Source: Rhizobium brockwellii
GTDB taxonomy: Bacteria > Pseudomonadota > Alphaproteobacteria > Rhizobiales > Rhizobiaceae
DNA: 64,000 nucleotides
Assembly (NCBI RefSeq): GCF_000769405.2
Contig: NZ_CP053439.1
Coordinates: 3,778,001 to 3,842,000 of the forward strand
Direction of reading: 5' to 3'
This document shows, one piece after another, positions 54,484 to 63,460 of the stretch (the stretch's first letter is position 1; each line of letters starts with the position of its first letter). The notes beneath the pieces were generated by a model. That model was not told where the DNA came from, made no database searches, and was given only the letters and a program-made list of their open reading frames with translations. Made by a program: the position numbers and the translations under genes.

Positions 54484-56082
54484 TCAGTGGCCGCCACCGC
54501 CTCCCCCGCCTTGCGGCGCGGGTTTCTTGATCATGGCGACACCGAGGATCATGGCGAGGAAAAGCGCGGTCAGGATCAGGAACACGTCGCTGAAGGAGAG
54601 GATGATCGCCTGCTTGGTGGCAAGGCCGACCATCTGCTTGATCGCGACTGAGGCGCCATCCATGCCATAGGTGTTGAATTTGGCGGCCATGTTATTCATC
54701 TGGTCGATCGCCGCCGGATTGCCCCAATCCATATTCTCCCGCAGCCGCTCGTAGTGTACGTCCTGCCGATTGGTGAGCACGGTGTTGATGACGGCAAGGC
54801 CGACGGCGCCGCCGAGGTTTCTGGTCAGATTGAACAGGCCGGACGCGCCGCGAATGCGCGAGGGCGGCATCGTGCCGAGCGCGATGTTGTTGATCGGCAC
54901 CATGCACATCATCAGCCCGAAGCCACGCAGGATCTGCGGGATGAACAGCTCGTAGAAATCCCAATCCGCCGTCAGATGCATCATGATGAAGGTGCCGGCG
55001 GCGAAGCTGACGAAGCCGATCACCATCATCAGGCGCAGGTCCATCTTGGTCGACAAACGGCCGGCGATCGGCGCGGTGAAGAACATCGCAAGTCCGGAGA
55101 CGAACATCGTCTCGCCGATCATCAATGAGTCATAGCCACGGATGCGCCCGAGATAGACCGGGTAGATATAGGTGAGGCCATAGAGGCCGATGCCCATGAC
55201 GAAGGAGAACACCGAGCCGAAGGAGAAATTCCGGTTCGCGAAAGCCTTCAGATCGACGACCGGGAAATCCACCGTAAAGGCGCGATAGAAAAAGACGATG
55301 GCTGCAACGCCGGAGGCAACCGCTGCGATGGTGATGGAACTGTCGTTGAACCAATCGTTCGAATTGCCCTCTTCGAGCACATATTCCAGCGCGCCGAGGA
55401 AGACGCCCATCGAGATCAGCCCCCACCAGTCGAATTTCTTGAAGAGCGACAGTTCCGGCTTGTCGAAATCGATGAAGTTCCAGGTGACGATCGTGACGAT
55501 GATGCCGGGAACGATATTGACGAGGAACAGCCAGTGCCAGGAAAAGGCGTGGCTGAGATAACCGCCGACGGTCGGGCCGATGGTCGGTGCCAGCGTCGCG
55601 ATCAGGCCGATGATCGGCGAGACGATGCTGCGCTTCGAGGGCGGGAAGATGGTGAAGGCGGCCGCAAAGACCGACGGGATCATGCCGCCGCCGATGAAGC
55701 CCTGGATGACGCGGTAGACGATCATCTGGTCGATATTCGTCGCCGTCGCCGCTAGCGCGCTCGCCATGGTGAAGCCGGCGGCCGAGATCGCGAAGAGATA
55801 ACGTGTCGAGATGATGCGCGCCAACGTGCCCGAAAGCGGGATCATGATCACTTCGGCGATCAGATAGGACGTCTGCACCCAGCCGATCTCGTCGCTGCCG
55901 GCCGAAAGGCCAGCCTGGATTTCGGCAAGCGAGGCCGAGACGATCTGGATGTCGAGGATCGACATGAACATGCCGAGCACCATCGCGAAGAAGGCGATGA
56001 GCTTCCTCGGATCCATGCGCTCGTCGGCATGGGCAGGCGCTGCCGGAATCGTCCCCGCTGTTGCTGTCGCGCTGCCGGCCAT
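54484..56082 (-). CDS. emrB: DHA2-family efflux MFS transporter, EmrB-like
   Basis: This 532-residue protein has about 14 membrane helices, the DHA2 topology. The N-terminal motif LDIQIVSASLAEIQAGLSAGSDEIGWVQTSYLIAE (partly quoted) and GPTVGGYLSHAFSWHWLFLVN are hallmarks of EmrB/QacA-like drug:proton antiporters. A His/Gly tail (GGGGGGGH) ends the protein. It lies 27 bases after the membrane-fusion gene and forms one efflux system with it. Confidence 0.92.
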   Translation of the reverse strand: MAGSATATAGTIPAAPAHADERMDPRKLIAFFAMVLGMFMSILDIQIVSASLAEIQAGLSAGSDEIGWVQTSYLIAEVIMIPLSGTLARIISTRYLFAISAAGFTMASALAATATNIDQMIVYRVIQGFIGGGMIPSVFAAAFTIFPPSKRSIVSPIIGLIATLAPTIGPTVGGYLSHAFSWHWLFLVNIVPGIIVTIVTWNFIDFDKPELSLFKKFDWWGLISMGVFLGALEYVLEEGNSNDWFNDSSITIAAVASGVAAIVFFYRAFTVDFPVVDLKAFANRNFSFGSVFSFVMGIGLYGLTYIYPVYLGRIRGYDSLMIGETMFVSGLAMFFTAPIAGRLSTKMDLRLMMVIGFVSFAAGTFIMMHLTADWDFYELFIPQILRGFGLMMCMVPINNIALGTMPPSRIRGASGLFNLTRNLGGAVGLAVINTVLTNRQDVHYERLRENMDWGNPAAIDQMNNMAAKFNTYGMDGASVAIKQMVGLATKQAIILSFSDVFLILTALFLAMILGVAMIKKPAPQGGGGGGGH

Positions 56083-56109
56083 TAGACCACCTCCGCCTTT
56101 CCTGAAGGC

Positions 56110-57324
56110 TTACTTGCTCGGCGCCGTACGGGTGTCGACGTCGACGACGACGCTCAGGCCCGCGCGCAGACGCCCGCTGTCAAGCGCATCCTGCGGCAGC
56201 GCGATGCGCACTGGCACCCGCTGGATCACCTTGGTGAAATTGCCCGTGGCGTTTTCCGGCGGCAGCATCGAAAAGACCGAGCCGGAAGCCGGTGAGATCG
56301 ATTCGACGGTGCCGACGATCGGATGATCGCTATAGGCATCGACCTGGACGTTGACTTTTGAGCCCGGCACCAGATGCTGGATCTGCGTTTCCTTGAAATT
56401 GGCGTCGATATAGAGCTGGCGCACCGGAACGAGCGCCATCAGGCGCTGGCCCGGGGAAACGAGGTCGCCTTCCTGGACGGAACGGTTGCCGACAATGCCG
56501 TCATAAGGCGCCTTGAGCACGGTGAAGGAAAGGTCGCGGACGGCCTTGTCGCGCGAGATCTCAAGCGAACGGACCGAGCCTTCGGCTTCCTTGCGCTGGG
56601 CCTGGAGGATGGTGATGTTGGCCTGTGCCGCGGTGATGTTGGCATCGCCGCCGGCAAGATTGGCCTTGGCCTGATCGAGGGCGATATTGGCGTTGTCGAG
56701 ATCCGCAGCCGTGCCGACCGACTTCGCCTGAAGGTCGCTCTGGCGCTTCTGAGTGATTTCGGCACCGCGAACGGCCGCTTCGAGTGCCACCTTCTGCGCC
56801 TGCGCCTGCACGAGGCTCGCATTCGCGCCTTCGATCTGCGCGTCGATACGCTGCAGCGAAAGCTGTTCGGTGACGATCTGGGCCTGGGCCAAATCGAGGG
56901 CGTTCTGATAGTCGCCGTTATCAAGCGTGGCAAGCACGTCGCCCGCTTTGACTTCCTGGTTGGCGACAACGTTCACCTTCTCGACGTAGCCCGTGACCTT
57001 CGGCGAAATCGTTGCGATATCGCCTTCGATATAGGCGTCGTCGGTCGACACCATGAAGCGGCCGTTCGTCCACCATTCGTAACCATACCAGCCGCCGCCT
57101 GCGAGAAGGGCAAGCACGACGATCGGCAGCACCGGGCTGCGGCGCTTCTTCGCAGCCGCGGGTGCGGCGGCGACCGAAGCCGGCGCCGACTGCGCGGGAG
57201 CAGAGGGAAGTTCGCGGGCTTCTGCCGTCGGGGCTTCTACGGCCGCGACATCCGCCTTTACCTCTTCGGTCTCGGCGTTTTCGCTGACGATCCGCGCGAC
57301 GTTGCTCTTCTGGTTGCTCGACAT
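56110..57324 (-). CDS. emrA: HlyD-family efflux adaptor, EmrA-like
   Basis: The 404-residue membrane-fusion protein has an Ala/Glu/Pro-rich cytoplasmic N-terminus, one helix (VLPIVVLALLAGGGWYGY at about residues 64-81), then lipoyl-like and coiled-coil segments: DDAYIEGDIATISPKVTGYVEKV, KAPYDGIVGNRSVQEGDLVSPGQ and DANFKETQ (partly quoted). It connects the inner-membrane pump to the outer membrane. The ATG at 57324 is chosen over GTG 57330. It is divergent from tetR, with palindromic operators between. Confidence 0.9.
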   Translation of the reverse strand: MSSNQKSNVARIVSENAETEEVKADVAAVEAPTAEARELPSAPAQSAPASVAAAPAAAKKRRSPVLPIVVLALLAGGGWYGYEWWTNGRFMVSTDDAYIEGDIATISPKVTGYVEKVNVVANQEVKAGDVLATLDNGDYQNALDLAQAQIVTEQLSLQRIDAQIEGANASLVQAQAQKVALEAAVRGAEITQKRQSDLQAKSVGTAADLDNANIALDQAKANLAGGDANITAAQANITILQAQRKEAEGSVRSLEISRDKAVRDLSFTVLKAPYDGIVGNRSVQEGDLVSPGQRLMALVPVRQLYIDANFKETQIQHLVPGSKVNVQVDAYSDHPIVGTVESISPASGSVFSMLPPENATGNFTKVIQRVPVRIALPQDALDSGRLRAGLSVVVDVDTRTAPSK

Positions 57325-57355
57325 AGCCACTTTACCGATCTGGAGTAAATAATCG

Positions 57356-57377
57356 AACTGAACGGTTCGGTTCAGTT
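57356..57377. promoter_or_regulatory. TetR-type operator near the emrA start
   Basis: AACTGAAC (57356-57363) and GTTCAGTT (57370-57377) form a perfect 8-base inverted repeat around GGTTCG. GAACGGTTC within it repeats the GAAC/GTTC pattern. Confidence 0.6.
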
Positions 57378-57414
57378 GACTTAAACCTGTTTTATCGTCA
57401 TATCAAGATGTATA

Positions 57415-57428
57415 GAACCAATCGGTTC
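57415..57428. promoter_or_regulatory. Second TetR-type operator near tetR
   Basis: GAACC (57415-57419) and GGTTC (57424-57428) are arms of a 14-base palindrome around AATC. It shares the GAACC/GGTTC core with the first operator and is closer to the tetR start. Confidence 0.5.
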
Positions 57429-57475
57429 GATTTCTTTTAAAGAAAAAGCGAAACCGTCAACACGGTTAAGAGGAC

Positions 57476-58156
57476 ATGACGCTGAAACCCGACCACGCCG
57501 CCGTATTCAGTCCTCCCGCTGCCGGAGGCCGATTTGCCGCAGGCGAAGATCCGGCCAAGCGCCAGCAGATCCTCGCCGGCGCCAAGCGCGTTTTCATGAA
57601 GATGGGTTTCGACGCCGCCAGCATGAACGACGTGACCCGTGAGGCCGGCGTCTCCAAGGGAACGCTCTACGTCTATTTCACCAACAAGGAAGAGCTGTTT
57701 TCGGCGATGATCGAGACCGAGCGCGCCGCCTTCGTGGCGGCCGTGCGCACGGCGCTTGCCGAACATGACGATCCCGAAGCCGGCCTGTACGAATTCGGGA
57801 TAAGCTTCGTCACCCATATGACCGATGAAAAGGTCATCAGCGCGATGCGCACCGTTCTCGGCGTTCGCGACCGCATGCCGGTGCTCTGTCAACGCTTCTT
57901 CAAGGGTCCGGAAAACCTGCGCACCATCATGCGCGACTTCCTGGAACGCCACATCGCCGAAGGCAGGTTTGAGATCGACGACATCGATCTGGCCGCCGGC
58001 CAGTTCCTCGATCTCGCCAGCGGTAGTTTCTTCAAGCTCCGCCTGTTCGGAAGCATGGAAGAGCCGCCGTCCCGTGACGAAATCGAGCGCGTCATCCGCG
58101 GCGCGATCCGGGTCTTCATGGCCGCCTATGGCGCGCGCCGGCACGAGACCGCCTGA
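57476..58156 (+). CDS. TetR-family regulator of the efflux operon
   Basis: This 226-residue regulator has the TetR helix-turn-helix: QQILAGAKRVFMKMGFDAASMNDVTREAGVSKGTLYVYFTNKEELF (partly quoted). A leader of about 25 residues precedes it. The C-terminal domain resembles that of AcrR/NalC-type repressors. It is divergent from emrA and has two matching palindromes between, so it most likely represses both until a toxic compound binds it. The ATG follows AAGAGGAC. Confidence 0.92.
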   Translation: MTLKPDHAAVFSPPAAGGRFAAGEDPAKRQQILAGAKRVFMKMGFDAASMNDVTREAGVSKGTLYVYFTNKEELFSAMIETERAAFVAAVRTALAEHDDPEAGLYEFGISFVTHMTDEKVISAMRTVLGVRDRMPVLCQRFFKGPENLRTIMRDFLERHIAEGRFEIDDIDLAAGQFLDLASGSFFKLRLFGSMEEPPSRDEIERVIRGAIRVFMAAYGARRHETA

Positions 58157-58261
58157 CCGCATCCTTGACTGCCGCGCTCCGTCGGCCAAAATCCCGCAAT
58201 AGCGATCAAATCCGGCTGCCGGCCTTCCTCTAAGGAAGAAGCTGCAACCAGGAGAATGAGG

Positions 58262-59101
58262 ATGAGCGCCGTCGGACGGGCGATCTGGTTCATCGAGAGC
58301 CATTTCGAAAGCGATATATCGCTGGAAGAGATATCGGAAGCAGCCGGATTGTCGCGTTACCATCTGTCACGCGTCTTCGGGCTCATCACCGGCCACTCGA
58401 TCAGCAGCTATATAAGAGGGCGGCGCCTCAGCCGTGCCGTGCCGGCGTTGGTCAGCAGCTCATCCACCATTCTCGAGGTTGCGCTTTGCGCGGGCTACGG
58501 CTCGCACGAGGCCTTCACCCGTGCCTTCCGCGACCAGTTCGGCATGACGCCGGATGCGGTGCGCAGACAGGGGCACGCCCGTAACCTTGTCTTGCTGGAG
58601 CCGATCAGAATGGACCCTGCCCACCTCAACGACCTCGAACCGCCCCGCTTCGAAACCCTTCAACCGATGCTGTTTGCCGGCTTGCAGGAGATCTACCCCT
58701 ATGGCGGCAATGCCGCCATTCCCTCTCTCTGGCAGAAGTTCAATGCCCATTTCGGACATATCTCCGCTCAGAAAGGCAATGTCGCCTACGGCATCTGTAC
58801 GCATATCGACGGCGAAGCGGAGAAATTCCGCTATATGGCCGCGGTCGAGATCTCCGATGCGGGCGATCTGCCGGCGGATTTTGCAACGCTCAAGCTTCCA
58901 GGCCAGCGCTACGTCGTCTTTGCCCATCGCGGCCACGTCTCCGGCATTCCGGCGACGATGAACCGCATTTTTGGCGCATGGTGGCCGACCTCGGGCCTAG
59001 AGCACAGCGAGACACCCGACATGTTCGAACGCTACGACGAGCGCTTCGACCCCTATACCGGCATGGGCGTCACCGAAATCTGGTTGCCGATCAGAGCATA
59101 A
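58262..59101 (+). CDS. AraC-type regulator with a GyrI-like C-terminal domain
   Basis: A 279-residue protein with an N-terminal AraC double helix-turn-helix (WFIESHFESDISLEEISEAAGLSRYHLSRVFG, then ILEVALCAGYGSHEAFTRAFRDQFG; partly quoted) and a C-terminal GyrI/Rob-like effector domain starting near residue 120. This order is that of Rob/SoxS-type stress regulators with a small-molecule sensing tail. ATG 58262 is seven bases after GGAG and preferred over ATG 58256. The last codons and the stop overlap the start of a repeat element. Confidence 0.88.
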   Translation: MSAVGRAIWFIESHFESDISLEEISEAAGLSRYHLSRVFGLITGHSISSYIRGRRLSRAVPALVSSSSTILEVALCAGYGSHEAFTRAFRDQFGMTPDAVRRQGHARNLVLLEPIRMDPAHLNDLEPPRFETLQPMLFAGLQEIYPYGGNAAIPSLWQKFNAHFGHISAQKGNVAYGICTHIDGEAEKFRYMAAVEISDAGDLPADFATLKLPGQRYVVFAHRGHVSGIPATMNRIFGAWWPTSGLEHSETPDMFERYDERFDPYTGMGVTEIWLPIRA

Positions 59102-59187
59102 TGCCGAAAAGTGCGAGCGGTTTTCGGACGACATCATGCTCTAACTCTTTAATCAGGATTCAATTTTAAGGCCGACCCGGCCTTAAA
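59093..59187. repeat. Rhizobial-type palindromic repeat and adjacent hairpin
   Basis: AGAGCATAATG (59093-59103) pairs with CATCATGCTCT (59132-59142) with one mismatch, around a core with AAAAGTGCGAGCGG. A second hairpin, TTTAAGGCCG (59165-59174) and CGGCCTTAAA (59178-59187), follows. The repeat begins in the last codons of the AraC gene. Confidence 0.6.
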
Positions 59188-59304
59188 TCCTGTTCCAGGG
59201 AATAAAAGTCACATCGGTTTCGTATACCCCCTTGCGGCGCTTGCCTGGCAGGCCGGCGACATTACATTGCGAGCGTCATTACTCATGTGGCGCAAAAGGG
59301 ATAT

Positions 59305-60060
59305 ATGCTGATGCAGGAAATCATGACGCTCATTCAGGATCCGGCCGCCTGGGTGGCGCTCATCACGCTGGTGGTGATGGAAGTCGTTCTCGGGATCGAC
59401 AACCTGATCTTCATTTCCATTCTCACCAACAAACTGCCGCCCGAGCACCGCGAGAAGGCCCGCAAGATCGGCATAGGTCTTGCGCTCGTCATGCGTCTCG
59501 CCCTGCTCGGCACCATCGCCTGGATCGTGCAGCTGACCGAACCGCTGTTTGAAGCCTTCGGCCACGGTTTCTCCTGGAAGGATCTGATTCTGATTGCCGG
59601 CGGTCTGTTCCTCGTCTGGAAGGCCACCAAGGAAATCCACCACAGCGTCGATCCGGAAGATCACGGCGAGGACTTCATCGCAAGTTCGGCCACGACAGGC
59701 TTTGCATCGGCGATCGGCCAGATCCTGCTGCTCGACCTCGTCTTCTCCGTCGACAGCATCATCACCGCCGTCGGCATGACGCCGCATCTGCCGATCATGG
59801 TGGTCGCCGTCGTCGCCGCAGTCACCGTCATGCTTGTTGCCGCGACCCCGCTTGCCAACTTCATCGAGAGGAACCCGACGATCGTCATGCTGGCCCTCGC
59901 TTTCCTGCTCATGATCGGCACGACGCTGATCGCCGAAGGCATGGGCTTCCATGTGCCGAAGGGCTACGTCTACGCCGCCATGGCCTTCTCGGCGCTGGTC
60001 GAGGTGCTGAACATGTTCGCGCGCAACGCCCGCAAGCGAAAACGCGACGCCGCGCATTAG
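59305..60060 (+). CDS. TerC-family integral membrane protein
   Basis: The 251-residue protein has about seven helices and the TerC signatures [23 protein letters not shown] and [15 protein letters not shown] (partly quoted), with the paired Asp residues in GIDN and SVDS that may bind metal. Homologues export manganese or take part in tellurite resistance. I start it at ATG 59305 after AAGGGATAT; GTG 59287 is an alternative. No yybP-ykoY element is visible upstream. Confidence 0.9.
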   Translation: MLMQEIMTLIQDPAAWVALITLVVMEVVLGIDNLIFISILTNKLPPEHREKARKIGIGLALVMRLALLGTIAWIVQLTEPLFEAFGHGFSWKDLILIAGGLFLVWKATKEIHHSVDPEDHGEDFIASSATTGFASAIGQILLLDLVFSVDSIITAVGMTPHLPIMVVAVVAAVTVMLVAATPLANFIERNPTIVMLALAFLLMIGTTLIAEGMGFHVPKGYVYAAMAFSALVEVLNMFARNARKRKRDAAH

Positions 60061-60306
60061 GGCTTTGGACAGGAGGGCGCGGCGGAACCGGCGCGCCCTC
60101 ACGCATTGCCATCAGGCCGTTCCTGGCGTGTTTTTCTTGACGCGCCCGGTTGAATATGGCCTAAGGCCAGCCGAACGGACGATCGGCGGATAGTGCGGGC
60201 GCATGCCCTTTTTCCGGCCGGTTTGCCGATGAAGCTATCTGCATCCTTCCGGCCGTACGTCGCTTTCCCATGAAAGCCGTCCGGCATTCATTGACGGGCA
60301 CACACA

Positions 60307-61773
60307 ATGACAGTTTCCGGGACAGCCACCGGCGTCCGCGTCCGCATCGCTCCCTCGCCGACCGGCGAGCCGCATGTCGGCACCGCTTACATCGCTCTTT
60401 TCAACTACCTTTTCGCCAAGAAGCATGGCGGCGAGTTCATCCTGCGCATCGAGGATACCGATGCGACACGCTCGACCCCGGAATTCGAAACGAAGGTGTT
60501 GGACGCCCTGAAATGGTGCGGGCTGGAATGGAAGGAAGGCCCTGATATCGGCGGCCCCTACGGCCCCTATCGCCAGTCCGACCGCAAGGAAATGTACCAG
60601 CCTTACGGGCAGGAATTGCTGGACAAGGGCCATGCCTTCCGCTGTTTCTGCACACCCGCGCGGCTGGAGCAGATGCGCGAAACCCAGCGCGCCGCCGGCA
60701 AGCCGCCGAAGTACGATGGTCTCTGCCTCAACCTCACGGCCGAGGAAGTCACCTCGCGCATGGATGCCGGCGAGACGACCGTCATCCGCATGAAGATTCC
60801 GGCCGAAGGCTCATGCGACTTCACCGACGGCGTCTACGGCGATGTCTCCATTCCGTGGGATTCGGTCGACATGCAGGTGCTCGTCAAGGCCGACGGCATG
60901 CCGACCTATCACATGGCCAACGTCATCGACGACCATCTGATGAAGATCACCCATGTGGCGCGCGGCGAGGAATGGCTGGCTTCGGTGCCGAAGCACATAC
61001 TGCTTTATCGCTATTTCGGTTGGGATCAGCCGATCTTCATGCATCTGTCGCTGATGCGCAATGCCGACAAGTCGAAGCTGTCGAAGCGCAAGAACCCGAC
61101 CTCGATCTCCTATTACTCCGCGCTCGGCTATATCCCGGAAGCGCTGATGAACTTCCTCGGCCTGTTCTTCGTCCAGATCGCCGAGGGCGAAGAGCTTCTG
61201 ACGATGGACCAGCTCTCCGAGAAGTTCGACCCGGCAAACCTCTCCAAGGCCGGTGCGATCTTCGACATTCAAAAGCTCGACTGGCTGAACGGCCGCTGGA
61301 TCCGCGAGAAGCTCTCCGAGGAGGAATTCCAGACGCGTGTGCTGGCTTGGGCGATGGAAAACGACCGCCTGAAGGAAGGTCTACGCCTGTCGCAGACACG
61401 CATTTCCAAGCTCGGCGAGTTGCCCGATCTTGCCGGCTTCCTGCTGAAGTCCGATCTCGGCCTGCAGCCTTCCGACTTCGCCAAGATCAAGTCGCCGCCG
61501 GAAGAGATCCTGGAGATCCTCAACACCGTTCAGCCGGATCTCGAAAAGATCCTGGAATGGAATGTCGAGACGATCGAGGCGGAGCTGCGCGCGATCGCCG
61601 ACCGCATGGGCAAGAAGCTGAAGGTCGTGGTCTCGCCGCTCTTCGTCGCCGTGTCCGGCTCGTCGCGATCGCTGCCGCTCTTCGATTCCATGGCGATCCT
61701 CGGCCGGTCCGTTGTGCGTCAGCGCCTGAAGCTCGCCTCGCAGGCGGTCGCCGCCCTCGTCGGCTCGAAGTAA
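60307..61773 (+). CDS. gltX: Glutamyl-tRNA synthetase
   Basis: This 488-residue class I synthetase charges tRNA with glutamate. The HIGH-like motif is SPTGEPHVGTAY at the N-terminus and the KMSKS-like motif is KLSKRKNP. The catalytic core RIEDTDATRSTPEFE is typical of GluRS. Alphaproteobacteria often carry two gltX copies; this one precedes lysS by 22 bases and is probably co-transcribed. The ATG at 60307 is the standard start. Confidence 0.96.
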   Translation: MTVSGTATGVRVRIAPSPTGEPHVGTAYIALFNYLFAKKHGGEFILRIEDTDATRSTPEFETKVLDALKWCGLEWKEGPDIGGPYGPYRQSDRKEMYQPYGQELLDKGHAFRCFCTPARLEQMRETQRAAGKPPKYDGLCLNLTAEEVTSRMDAGETTVIRMKIPAEGSCDFTDGVYGDVSIPWDSVDMQVLVKADGMPTYHMANVIDDHLMKITHVARGEEWLASVPKHILLYRYFGWDQPIFMHLSLMRNADKSKLSKRKNPTSISYYSALGYIPEALMNFLGLFFVQIAEGEELLTMDQLSEKFDPANLSKAGAIFDIQKLDWLNGRWIREKLSEEEFQTRVLAWAMENDRLKEGLRLSQTRISKLGELPDLAGFLLKSDLGLQPSDFAKIKSPPEEILEILNTVQPDLEKILEWNVETIEAELRAIADRMGKKLKVVVSPLFVAVSGSSRSLPLFDSMAILGRSVVRQRLKLASQAVAALVGSK

Positions 61774-61795
61774 GAACAGTCAGAGGATTTCGACA

Positions 61796-63292
61796 GTGGC
61801 TGACAACAAGACCGAAAACACCCTTTCCTCCGACGCGACGGAAGTGCGCGCCCAGAAGCTGAAGCTGCTGCGCGAGCAAATCGGCGAAGTCTATCCGGCG
61901 CATTTCCACCGCACGATGACCAATGCCGAGCTCATCGCGAAATATGAGAACCTGGAACCTGACGTCGAGACGCAGGATGTCGTCACTGTCGCTGGCCGCG
62001 TCTACTCGTCGCGCAACTCCGGCATGTTCATGGACATCCACGATGCCGGCGGCAAGATCCAGATTTTCAGTCACAAGGACACGACCCCGGAAGAAGCCCG
62101 CGCGCTGCTGCCGATGATCGACATCGGCGACATCATCGGCGTCACCGGTATCGTCCGCCGCACCAAGCGCGGCGAGCTGACGATCAACGCGCAGACGATC
62201 ACCATGCTGACGAAGTCGCTGCTGCCGATGCCGGAAAAGTGGCACGGTCTCTCCGACATCGAGTTGCGTTATCGCAAGCGCCATCTCGACATTATGACCA
62301 ACGAGGATTCGAAGCTCCGCTTCCAGCAGCGCTCGCAGATCCTCTCCGGCATCCGCCGCTTCATGGAAAATGACGGCTTCATGGAAGTCGAGACGCCGAT
62401 GTTGCATTCGGTCTATGGCGGCGCCACCGCCGAGCCGTTCAAGACGCACCATAACACGCTGAAGCTCGACATGTACCTGCGCATCGCGCCGGAACTGTTC
62501 CTCAAGCGCACGCTGGTCTCGGGGCTGACCGACAAGGTCTTCGAGATCAACCGCAACTTCCGCAACGAAGGCGTCTCCACCCGGCACAATCCCGAATTCA
62601 CCATGATGGAGTGTTACTGGGCCTATGCCGACTACGAGGACATCATGGACCTCGTCGAGCGGCTGTTCGAGAGCTTAGCGCTCTCCATTCACGGCGCGAC
62701 GGAATTCCCCTTCGGCGACAAGACCATGTCCTTCAAGGGTCCGTTCAAGCGCGTCCCGATGCCCGACGCCGTCAAGGAAGCGACCGGCATCGACTTCCTC
62801 GCCATCAAGACCGATGAAGAGGCGCGCGCCGCCGCCAAGGCTGCCGGCTTTGCGGTCGAGAAGGATTGGACCTGGGGCGAATGCCTCGCCTTCATCTTCG
62901 AGGAAAAGGTCGAATCCACTCTGATCCAGCCATCGCATGTCACGCATTTCCCGAAGGACATTTCGCCCTTCGCCAAGGAAGTGCCGGGCGAACCGCGCCT
63001 GGTCGAGCGCTTCGAGACCTATTGCAACGCCTGGGAACTCGGCAACGCCTTCTCGGAGCTGAACGATCCCGAGGAGCAGCGCCGCCGCATGGTCGAGCAG
63101 CTCGAACAGGCGCATGCCCGCGGCGAAAAGGAAAAGCAGCTGGACGAGGAATTCCTCGACGCCATCGACCAGGGCATGCCGCCGGCAGGTGGCCTTGGCA
63201 TCGGCGTCGACCGTCTCATCATGCTTCTGACAAATGCGCCGTCGATCCGCGACGTCATCCTCTTCCCGGCCCGCCGCAACAAAGCCGACTGA
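61796..63292 (+). CDS. lysS: Lysyl-tRNA synthetase, class II, GTG start
   Basis: The 498-residue enzyme has an anticodon-binding OB domain at the N-terminus and a class II catalytic core. Motif 2 is FRNEGVSTRHNPEFTMMECY and motif 3 is GLGIGVDRLIMLLTNAPSIRDVI. The start is GTG 61796 after AGAGGATTTCGACA. It lies in an operon with gltX and is followed by an imperfect hairpin terminator. Confidence 0.95.
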   Translation: MADNKTENTLSSDATEVRAQKLKLLREQIGEVYPAHFHRTMTNAELIAKYENLEPDVETQDVVTVAGRVYSSRNSGMFMDIHDAGGKIQIFSHKDTTPEEARALLPMIDIGDIIGVTGIVRRTKRGELTINAQTITMLTKSLLPMPEKWHGLSDIELRYRKRHLDIMTNEDSKLRFQQRSQILSGIRRFMENDGFMEVETPMLHSVYGGATAEPFKTHHNTLKLDMYLRIAPELFLKRTLVSGLTDKVFEINRNFRNEGVSTRHNPEFTMMECYWAYADYEDIMDLVERLFESLALSIHGATEFPFGDKTMSFKGPFKRVPMPDAVKEATGIDFLAIKTDEEARAAAKAAGFAVEKDWTWGECLAFIFEEKVESTLIQPSHVTHFPKDISPFAKEVPGEPRLVERFETYCNAWELGNAFSELNDPEEQRRRMVEQLEQAHARGEKEKQLDEEFLDAIDQGMPPAGGLGIGVDRLIMLLTNAPSIRDVILFPARRNKAD

Positions 63293-63312
63293 GAACCACA
63301 TTCCTTAAAATG

Positions 63313-63350
63313 AAAAAACGGGGCGCCCGAAAGGACGCTCCGTTTTGTTT
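63313..63350 (+). terminator. Terminator of the gltX-lysS operon
   Basis: ACGGGGCGCCC (63319-63329) pairs with GGACGCTCCGT (63333-63343) around a GAA-type loop, with one mismatch and G-T wobbles, followed by TTTTGTTTT. This is a typical rho-independent terminator. Confidence 0.75.
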
Positions 63351-63460
63351 TAAGCAGACTGGTGAAAAACCGAGCCGATGAACCAAGATACAATGGTTTG
63401 GTCGATCACGGAATGACGTTATTTCGTTGGTTTTTGTTATGACCGAGTTCGTCGTCACAC

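Noticed and set aside
59102..59304. yybP-ykoY manganese riboswitch upstream of terC
   Set aside because: The GGGGAGTAG-type conserved core is not visible in this gap; only repeat hairpins are present.
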